Assembly: GCF_000611645.1 (NCBI RefSeq)
Contig: NW_014012798.1
Location: forward strand, 1-13,961
DNA from: Monoraphidium neglectum
Taxonomy: Eukaryota; Chlorophyta; Chlorophyceae; Sphaeropleales; Selenastraceae
DNA length: 13,961 nt
Direction of reading: 5' to 3'
Part shown: positions 1-7,394 of the stretch, piece by piece
Layout of the letters: every line of letters begins with the position of its first letter
Position numbering within the stretch: the stretch's first letter is position 1
Notes under the pieces: generated by a model
The model's input: only the letters and a program-made list of their open reading frames with translations
Databases searched by the model: none
Told to the model about the DNA's origin: nothing
Translations under genes and position numbers: made by a program

Positions 1-36
1 CCCCCACCCCCCTCACCGGCCCCAGCTGCTCGTTAC

Positions 37-1000
37 CTCCTCCTGGTGCGCGGGGTCTGTCAGGTGCTGGTTCTTCAGCACAGCCAGCACCTGCACGAAA
101 TCAACTGCATGGCGGCAGCCGCGCGCAGGGCAGGGCCGGGCGGACGGCAGCCAGGCAGGGCAGGTCACAAGAGAGGCGCGGGGCACGGGGAGCTGGGGCC
201 GGCTGCGACGTGTGCGCGCCGACTGCCTCCCGCAAGGCGCCGGCGTTCAGCGGGACGAACGCAGCGCAGGCTCCGCGCCTGATGCCGGTCGCACTGGCAG
301 GCGTGCTACCACGGATGCACGCACGCGCCCCACCCAAGGGTTCCCAACACCCCCCACTTCCGCAGCCCTCCACCCCACGCCCGCCCCGCCCACCTCGTCC
401 GCCGCGCCGCGCAGCACGTCCTGTGGCTGGTCCCCAAATTGTGGGTGAATCACATTGAGCATTGCCTCGCAGGCGGCGCTGCATGTACATTCAAGGAGGC
501 GGGTGCGAGGGCGTGGGAAGGGGGCCCAGAGGGCGGAGGGCAGATGGGGCGAAGCCACTGGTTGACCCGGGTGATTTCAGGGTGGGTAACAAGGCGAGCG
601 GGCTTGCAGAAGGGGCGGGGATCGAGGGGGGGGGGAATGAGATGCGAGGAATGGAGGGAGGGGGGTGCTGCCAGGAGTGCGGCTGCGTGACCGCAGCCCC
701 TGACAGCACCACCTGGGCCCGCCTGGACCCGCAAAGGAGACAAGTCAGCAACAAACATGGCCAAGAAGCTGTCCCGGTGAAAGGAGACGCACGCCGGGCT
801 GGGGGCCCAGCACCCGCTGTAACGTGCCAGGTCGGGTCTGCTCTGCCGCCCCCATGCGTCGCGGCGCCACAGGGGGCAGGCGCCGTTGGCAACGGGGCGG
901 GCCGTGCCTGCTCTTAAGCAAAAAGCTAGGCGCAACAAGGAACTAGACGCCGCAAATGCAAGCTATCGAACCATTTGGTTCGATAGCTTGCGGTTTCTAG

Positions 1001-1071
<71 letters not shown>

Positions 1072-2252
1072 TACATGGGCAGAGAATGCGCACGTTGGCG
1101 CCAACAGGCTCAGCCCATGCACCGGCCAGCCAACCCCCAGCCAACCCCACCGCGCCAGACCACACGCCCGAGCCCCCGCCCACCGAGTCTCCTTGGTGCG
1201 CGGCCTGTAGAAGCCCGCCGTGTCAAGGTCCGTCACGCTCATGCTGCCCGCGGTCTTGCAGCTCTTGGCAGCGCAGACTCGAGTTCGGCCGCCTCAGCCT
1301 TGCGCTTCCTGGTAGAGGGCGCCGAGTGAAAACATAGGGGAGGACATGGGGGGCGAGTGAGGTGGCGGGGGCCAGGGCAACGCGGGAGAAGGGTTAGGTT
1401 GCTGGGGGGAAGGGAGGAGAGGCGTGAAGGTGGGGCAGGCACAAATAGACAGGAGCGAGTAGGCGGGTCAGGTGACGGGTGCGCGCATGTGACGTCATCA
1501 TCCTCGGTACGCGCCGCGTCACCGAACAGGCGATGCACACGCCGCACTCTTGACTCCCAGCAGGCCTCCAGCAAGCCCCTGCTTTCAGCGCGGCGCCCTT
1601 GGCATTCCCCTCTGCCGCCGACCCACTTGCTGCGCTCTGTGCGCTCCGTGAGGGCCTCGGGCCGCGTGTGCTGCACTCTGTTCCCCATCTTGTGCAGGTT
1701 GCGCCCCGCGAGTGTCTCCGGCTCGCCCGTGGGCTCGTGAGCATCGCGCTTCACATCACTGGTGAGCACGAGGCTCGAGTTCTGGAGACAGGTGGTGCGG
1801 GGCGATGGTGAGCGGAGCAGCGGCAGCAGCGCGCCGCCTGCTGTGTCCAAGCGCAACGGAGGCAGCAGTCGAACCCCGAGCGTTGCCGTTGATGCGACCA
1901 ATCGTGCGATCTACGCATGCCGCATGCGCTTGCGGGCTGTCAGCGGCCGCAAACAGGCCGCAAACAAAACATCAGCTGCTTCCTTGACGAGGTCGATGTG
2001 CGCTGGTGGCGCGCCGGCTTTGTCGCCTTGCAAACATCACTCAAACGAGACGAGTGTTTGTGAACGCCCAGCACGTTGTGCTTGGAGCCGTTTAGTCTGG
2101 CTGGTGGAGGGAGAGTTACACAGGACGAAGTGTGACCTGGTCTGGGGAGGCCCGCAGCTTGGCTGCCGGAGCAGAAGTGCCAGCTGCGAAGGGCAGTGCT
2201 GAATGAGCATCTGAGCAAACGTCCACGTACACTCACTTACCTCCTCAGCCAT
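37..2252 (-). CDS. BRR2: BRR2 (SNRNP200-type) U5 snRNP RNA helicase, N-terminal exons, partial
   Basis: N-terminal part of BRR2, the Ski2-like ATP-dependent helicase that unwinds U4/U6 during spliceosome activation in the nucleus. Five coding exons are visible on the minus strand: 2241-2252 (MAEE, then a gtaagt donor), 1627-1781, 1184-1243, 394-478 and 37-90, with phases that agree; the helicase domains lie beyond the left edge. Recognition comes from the ordered motifs NSSLVLTSD, DAHEPTGEPETLAG, YRPRTKETR, GDQPQDVLRGAADE and VLAVLKNQHL, which match plant and animal BRR2 N-termini as I recall them, plant ones more closely. This is the regulatory N-terminal region (PLUG area), not the catalytic core. 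Introns run about 303-705 bases. The start at 2252 is chosen by the MA(E/D/N) beginning of homologues; the frame also opens to an ATG at 2327. Oddities: no exon was found for the Q-Y-E-Y segment that precedes NS(S/N)LVL in relatives, and a possible micro-exon lies at 1279-1308. Confidence 0.92.
958..991. repeat. Perfect 15-bp inverted repeat with 4-base loop
   Basis: GCAAGCTATCGAACC at 958-972 is the exact reverse complement of 977-991, with loop ATTT at 973-976. Five further paired bases, CTAGA at 943-947 and TCTAG at 996-1000, flank it across an unequal internal loop of 10 and 4 bases. It lies in BRR2 intron 3 and is transcribed as a strong hairpin. It may be a small foldback element or an intronic RNA structure; nothing here identifies a family. 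Confidence 0.9.
1007..1067. repeat. (CA)30 dinucleotide microsatellite
   Basis: An uninterrupted CA run of 61 bases, flanked by GCGCGC on the left and GCACTACATG on the right. It lies in BRR2 intron 3, so the pre-mRNA carries (GU)30. Length is likely to vary between isolates. It is 15 bases from the hairpin at 958-991. Confidence 0.97.
1279..1308 (-). other. Possible BRR2 micro-exon before a 35-base intron
   Basis: After a good acceptor (ctaccag) these 30 bases read K-KRKAEAAEL in the phase left by exon 1627-1781. Relatives have a Lys/Arg-rich run at just this place. The frame then meets a stop, and the next certain exon (1184-1243, MSVTDLDTAG...) is in another frame. Splicing a gt...ag segment at 1244-1278 would join them exactly (codon GA|C), but it is only 35 bases. 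Without the micro-exon, exon 1627-1781 also joins 1184-1243 in frame (AA|C), so the piece may simply be intron. Confidence 0.4.
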
Positions 2253-2665
2253 GGGCGAGCATGGTTGGCAAGCGGCCACACGTCGAGGTTCGCCGAGCGA
2301 CGGTACGGTACGTAACGCCTGCGCCAAAACGCCCCTATATTATGACACCCATTGACCATCGTGCTATTGAATGCACTTCTGATTGAATCATTCCATAGCT
2401 GATAGCGACAAGACTTTCCTTCCATCGTTGGAGTCATCCAACATTTGATCTCGCACGCGGTCCGAGCTGTGCCACTGCGTTAGCACGAGCAGTCATTCAT
2501 ACTCAGGTGTGTTCCTGTGGCCGTGCTGCGCCTGTCTCGGTCTCTGGGCGTGCCAGCAGTGCTGTGTTGACGGCTCCGTCCGATTGCCATGAGAAGTGCG
2601 TCCCTGTTCTCACCACTGTTTGCGTTCCTGCACCCCATGAATGCTTTGACAGGCTCACCATCATC
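2253..2665. promoter_or_regulatory. Divergent intergenic region, probable shared promoter
   Basis: The 413 bases between the proposed BRR2 start (minus) and the proposed start of the unknown gene (plus). It is richer in A/T than its surroundings. A TATATTAT string at 2336-2343 lies about 85 bases upstream of the BRR2 start and is a weak TATA candidate for either direction. Transcription start sites cannot be placed from sequence, and both translation starts are inferred, so the limits are approximate. Confidence 0.35.
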
Positions 2666-3346
2666 ATGGCCTGTGGCAACTGGCTGATTGCTGGCGGTGA
2701 GGAGGGATGGAGGGTGGCCCCCACAGCGGCGTGGTTTCACTTGGCTGGCTCGGCAGGCTGAACAGCAGCGCGCCGTGCGCCCTTCGGTTGCAGCTGCCAT
2801 CTCAACCTCAACCCATGCAATCCGCTCGCATCCCCTTGCTCTGCAGCCATACTCCTTCTCCTTACCCCAAGCATCCAAGCCGCCTCCCACACGTCTGGCG
2901 GCCAGCCCGCCCCCGTCCGCCGCACCCCGAGCGAGCGGGCCGCCGCCGTGTTGATGCCGCCTGCCAGCCACGCCATCCCCAGCACCACCGCGGGGCCCAC
3001 CCCTTTCAAGCGCGCTATCTCCACACAACCTGGCAGTGCGCCACACGGCGAAGACGCCGTCGCAGGCTTCAAGCGCGTGCCTTTGGCCTCTGGGGGCGCC
3101 GCCTCGACCGCCGGCGCCGCTGCGGCCGACGGCCAAGACGGTGATGGCACCCCTGCATCGCCCAAACGGGGCTCGTGGCGCCGTATTCTGCTGGGGGAGC
3201 GAGCGGCTGCGGCCCAGAGCGCGACCACGGCCAGCGCCGGCCGCGGCCGCACCTCAAGCAGCTCTGCCCTGCTGGCCGGCCCTGACCCTGCCTCGAGCTT
3301 TGTCGCTGCGCTGCCCGCCGACGACACCAGCGCTCTTGGCCCCTAA
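2666..3346 (+). CDS. Hypothetical two-exon protein, about 176 residues, hydrophobic N-terminus
   Basis: Not recognised. Proposed exons are 2666-2696 (ATG in a good ATCATGGCC context, MACGNWLIAG, donor gtgagg) and 2847-3346 (acceptor ctctgcag, TAA at 3344-3346); the phase-1 ends join as G|CC. The intron is 150 bases. Residues 6-15 form a short hydrophobic stretch (WLIAGAILLL) followed by small residues, which could be a weak signal or anchor sequence. The rest is Ala/Gly/Ser/Pro-rich and disordered-looking, with two FKR motifs (TPFKRA, GFKRVP) and a basic patch SPKRGSWRRILLGE. Third positions are mostly G/C over the long exon, unlike random frames nearby, which supports coding on this strand. 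A second acceptor (ccaag, exon from 2880) keeps frame and would remove the hydrophobic part; an in-frame ATG at 2507 would lengthen the N-terminus. It is divergent from BRR2. Confidence 0.5.
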
Positions 3347-5084
3347 CAGGGCGGCACACGCCAACAAGGTTGGATCGGATGTGCAGGGGCAGCACCGCAG
3401 TCGTTGTTGTTGACTTATTTGCACCACTGGGCTCTTGCCCCGCTGCCCTCACTGCTGCCCAGCAGCCCAGCCCGCCTTCTCTAGCACGATGCAAGCAAAC
3501 GTGCACATTGAACCCACGGCGATTGTGTGCTCAGTGCGTGCTGCCGTGATTGAACACGCACGCGCGCTGTTCTTATGCAATACAATACAACCAACCCGCC
3601 ACGCGTTGGCAGAACCCCCCTGGCGCTGCAGCGCCGCATGGGCCATGTTTAATCTGTTCACCACGCAGTGACCTGCCGCTATGCATGTGCTCGTTATTTG
3701 GGATATAACGTGCATTGCTGCCCGCCGCGGCCACCTGGCCCGCCGCATCTGTGGGCCTCGACCAAAAGCCCAGGCGCACTGGCGGGGCATGGGCTTCGCG
3801 CCATCAGGCGGGTTGGCGCAGAGGGCGCACAGCCGCCAAACCCAAAAAGAAAAAAAGAGCAGGAAGGGTACAAGGCGCGGGATGCGTCCGCTTGATCAAG
3901 AGGCTGATAAGGGATTAGACATGACCTGCTTGCTGCTATGAATGCAGGTGGCATTTCTGTTGTGGCATCCCTTTCTTGCATCATTTGTGTGCAGTTCTTA
4001 CAAGCCTGGGTGGCTCCAGCAGGCAACCGCAAGATCCTGTAACCCCTTCCTGCTGCGAAACGGCAAACTGACACCTTCGCTAAATCCTGTTGCGATTTCA
4101 ATAGTTCCGGCGCAGTGGCCAGTCAGGGCTCATGGGGGTGGGGCACAGCCGATACGGCCCGGCAGCACCTGCAAACCGGCCCAGAGAACCCGCTGCGGCG
4201 CTGGGATGCATGCATTTGAGCGCTGGGCGGCCTGCGCCGGGCCAGGATCTCGGCGCCACGGGGCGCGCGCGGGGCCTTCGTGCGGCGGCCCCCGCGCGCG
4301 ATAACGGTCGGGGCAGCGCGCTCCACGCTCGGAGGCGGTCGCCCCCCGCGTACAGTGCGTTTCGTGCGCGCGCCGGGGGTTTCGGGCCGCAAGTGACGAG
4401 TGACGTGCAGAGACGCGGGGTGCCCGTGCGCCCGCGATGCCTGCATGCAAAAGGAAGATGACCATCAATCCAACCATTTACTATATACATATTGGACAGG
4501 CACGGTGGGACTTGTCACCCGGCGTCACGATAGCATGCTCGGGCCCGTGTTCTGGCCCGTTGGGAGCAGCAGAGCAAACGTGCGCAAATCATTTGTGCTC
4601 TAAGCTTTTGCATGCGGCACAACGCAATCCCGAAGCCACCACCGACCGCGTGCAGATCAGCAGCCTCGACGCAGCTCACACATGCACTGATGTGACAATA
4701 CGACCGCGGATACACCCTCAATTACGGCTAACACAATTAATACCAGCTGCGGGCAAGCAACCTTGCGACAATCAGCACCACGAACGGTGAGAGGAGCAGC
4801 ATGACGCAGCACCAAGTTTGATCGCCGCGCCGGTGCATGGGCAGCAGCGGCACGAAAAAGAAGCGTGGCAGGGCCTCAGCAGGACACATACATGTCCACA
4901 CATTAATTTGCACTAGCGGGCACGCACATGCCCGGTGTGGGGTTTGCACGCACGGTCTGTTGGAGGCACAAGGCAGGCCAGCCCTCCCGTTGCACCCGCA
5001 CAGCGCCAAGCAGTGTACAAGGGCTCTCAAGTCCAATGCCGTGAGCCTTCATGGCTCCAGACGCGGGCAATCCTCAATTCACAA
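3347..5084. other. Intergenic DNA, no supported gene
   Basis: About 1.7 kb after the stop of the hypothetical gene, presumably starting with its 3' UTR. Open frames here are short and overlap on both strands without consistent codon use. The stretch at 4240-4390 is very GC-rich with runs of CGCG, followed by a small A/T-rich patch near 4475-4495 (actatatacatatt). I see no RNA gene or transposase remnant. Confidence 0.6.
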
Positions 5085-5597
5085 CCTGACCAGTACCAAG
5101 CTGTGAAAAGTCAGAGAATTTGCACTCCCAGCAGATGCAGCACGAGCATCATCCTTCCCTGCAATTCTTTAGGCACAGGGCAGAGCAGGCAGGTGCAAGC
5201 GCGCCAGATCCAGATCTCGGGATGACATCATGATAAACAGCACACCAACGTGCAGCGCGACACACTGGCGTCAAGCACCTGCACAGGACGATGAAGCCCA
5301 GGCCGCACTCACCCGCCTGCGGCCAGCTTTCAGCCCTGGCCCGGGGGGTTGGCTGTGCCAGCACCGCCATGCGCCCAGGGGCACCGGGTGAGCAGTGACA
5401 TCGCGGCCAGCTTGCACCCTTCCTGGCTGGGGGCGTGCCGTGCATAAAAAGCAGCCTCGCTCCCAGTGGACTCGGTGGGGCAGAGCTTGCGACAACCAGT
5501 ATCTCGAGTCACATGCAGCCGACAACACTGCAGCGCGTGCACTCAAGAGACGTGAAATAATTTTACACTGACTGTGCGGCGTGAGCAGACCGCACCT
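5085..5597 (+). repeat. Dispersed repeat, copy 1 (about 513 bp)
   Basis: Collinear, in the same orientation, with 12911-13404. Matching anchor blocks occur at the left end (5085-5113 with 12911-12939, 26 of 29 bases), late in the unit (5471-5523 with 13284-13336, 46 of 53 bases) and at the right end (5580-5597 with 13387-13404, 17 of 18 bases). The middle aligns in patches with small gaps. No frame is conserved between copies: differences fall at all codon positions. I see no terminal inverted repeats, target-site duplications or transposase motifs, so the class is unknown; limits are set by where similarity fades. Confidence 0.8.
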
Positions 5598-7394
5598 GCT
5601 TGTAATGCACACATGCGCGCAACTCCTGGCCCGGCTCTTTTGAAGCGCAATGTCGGCCGCCCGGCTGCAGCATTCGTGTGGCCAGCGCCGACCGCCCGGA
5701 ACGGCCGAAGGTTTTCATGCGGCACAAACGTAGGGTGGCTTCTCTATTGGTAGCTGTTTTGGCTAGCACGCCTGAACCAGTCACCCAAGCATTGAATTGC
5801 GGGCGTTGGCACCGGAGGCCGCGGGCGTCGGAACTCTCGGGTGGGGCGCGGCCTCGGCGGTGGAAATCCGAAAGGACGTCCCTGTTGCCGGGCGCGGGCC
5901 CGTCCATGCGCGGCCGCCCGCAGGGGCGGTCAAGGCAGGGGCGGCGAAAAGCTACGCTCAAGTTAGTGTGTGAGACCAGCAGGAGCAGGTGATATGAGGG
6001 CAGTGCAAATTGGTTTGAAAAGGGCAGCGAAAAAAGGGGATGTTTCAGGACAAAGAGGGGGAGCGTTTGAGGGACGGACGGAAGGAAGTGTCGCGCAACA
6101 ACAGGCGTGAAGCATTCCACATGGCCGAGCGCATCCATGCATGACCTGGCGGGGCCAAGGGGGATCCCGGGCACAACACGTTCATGCCGGGGAACGGGTC
6201 CCGCGGCGGGGCCCTTTGGCAGGAGGCTGAGGTTGCGACATGCATACGCGCGCTGTTCCATGGCTGCCGCAACGCCCCTTGCTGTGGCGCTGCAAGAGCG
6301 AGAGAGACAGAGAGAAAGAGAGGCAAGGGGCGGCAGCCACGGCAGAGGGGGTGCAGTCGGGCGCACTTCAGCGCAACAGGCGCTCGAGCCGGTTGGCGAG
6401 CGTGCCTCGCTCCCCTCCGTGCATCGTGGTGCACAAGGTGGAATTTTTGGGGGGGAACCGGAACCTGACCGAAACTCGAGCCCAACCAAGCCCGGCTCAA
6501 GATGGGGTGCCGCGCCGCGAGGGCAAGGGGCGGGGCGGCACCAGTCAAAGCCACGTGCAGGCCAAGGCCGCGACAGCCGCTCCGCGTTGCGGCAACCGGG
6601 GCGGCCTGGCAAGCGGTGCGTCGTCGCTGCAGGCACTTGCGTGAGCCACTCACAGCATGTGCGCGGGGCCGCCCCTGCGGCATGTATCCCTTGACCGACG
6701 ATCTCTGAAGCCCTCGGCACCCGAAACTCTGTCTATCCTCAACAAGGCTTGGCGCTTGGCGCGGGGGCGCAGCAGTCAACAGCCGCGAGCCACCAAACCC
6801 ATGCACACCACATAGAAGGACGAGCGGCCAGCAGGCAGGTGTGGCCTCTTTCCGCGCCGCCCCACAGCTGCGGCGGACATTTGCTGCCCGCCTCCGACGC
6901 CCTGGCCAAGGCGGGGTGGGTTGGAAGGCAGACGCGCTGCTTGGTGCGTCTTGCCATGCAGGCGTCCCACACGGGAGCCTTCCGAGCCAAGTGTTTTTTT
7001 TGAAATGAAATATACAGGCCGCGGAGGAGGCGCGCGCAGGATACAGTGCCAATCATTAATCACTGACAGATCGAGCCGAGACATGGCTCCAGCCGGGCGC
7101 GCCGCCCTGCACCCATGTGCGCGCGGCGGCGGCACTAAGGGTTGCACACACACACAGGGGCGCGACGCCGCGCCCCTGTGCCGAAGCGCGGCGGTCACAA
7201 GGATGAGGTCACGAGGTTGATGCAGCGGCTCTGATTGTCGCAGCCCTGAGATATGGATGCCGAGACGACTCACGGCCTGAGCGGCCTGCTCTGCGCGTTC
7301 CTGCGCACCCTCAATGCACTCAAGGTGTCTGTCTCGGTGCCAACGAAGTGCGTTGAGGAGTCTCACGGCCCGACGCTGCCCGCTTGGGGCCGCC
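5598..7394. other. Intergenic DNA, right part probably MYB 3' UTR
   Basis: About 1.8 kb between repeat copy 1 and the MYB stop codon. It holds a purine-rich GA-type run at about 6297-6330 and the GC-rich hairpin at 7153-7180. Two long open frames on the minus strand (5563-6720 and 6045-7052) overlap each other in different frames, have mixed third-position use and an Arg/Cys/Ser-heavy composition, and look like chance. The 3' end of the MYB transcript should lie here, but I found no clear TGTAA-type signal on the minus strand near the stop. Confidence 0.55.
7153..7180. repeat. Perfect 12-bp GC-rich hairpin downstream of MYB
   Basis: CACAGGGGCGCG at 7153-7164 pairs exactly with 7169-7180 around the loop ACGC. 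It lies about 215-242 bases past the MYB stop codon, likely within the 3' UTR or just past it, next to a short CA run (7145-7156). The stem has ten G/C pairs and would be very stable in RNA. Its role is unknown; RNA stability or 3'-end formation are possibilities. Confidence 0.85.

Larger units (their letters stand above)
479..1183 (-). other. BRR2 intron 3 (705 bases) with hairpin and microsatellite
   Basis: The largest BRR2 intron in the window, between the exon ending at KET(R) and the exon starting (R)AACEAM. The donor is gtgggc and the acceptor is atgcag. In transcript order it contains a (GU)30 tract about 117-177 bases after the donor and then a perfect 15-bp hairpin at about 193-226. 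I see no coding segment or recognisable RNA gene in it. Confidence 0.8.

Noticed and set aside
977..987. GGTTCGATAGC, similar to a tRNA B box
   Set aside because: It is one arm of the perfect hairpin; no A box, acceptor stem or anticodon arm can be placed around it.
1940..2045. Box C-like GTGATGT and box D-like CTGA on the minus strand in BRR2 intron 1, suggesting an intronic C/D snoRNA
   Set aside because: Box C is imperfect and no terminal stem pairs the flanks; short motifs like these are expected by chance.
2737..3327. Minus-strand frame of 196 codons opposite the hypothetical gene
   Set aside because: The plus-strand frame has better third-position bias and a phase-matched first exon; the minus frame has no motifs and looks like its shadow. 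RNA data could reverse this.
5085..5597. Repeat copies as exons of a duplicated gene, given similar minus-strand peptides around LHVT
   Set aside because: Differences between the copies fall at all codon positions and indels break the frame; the peptide likeness follows from DNA similarity alone.
5563..6720. Open minus-strand frame of 385 codons
   Set aside because: Mixed third positions, Arg/Cys/Ser-heavy composition, translated CT-repeat (LSLCLSRS), no motifs, and it overlaps another long minus frame (6045-7052). Long chance frames are expected at this GC content.
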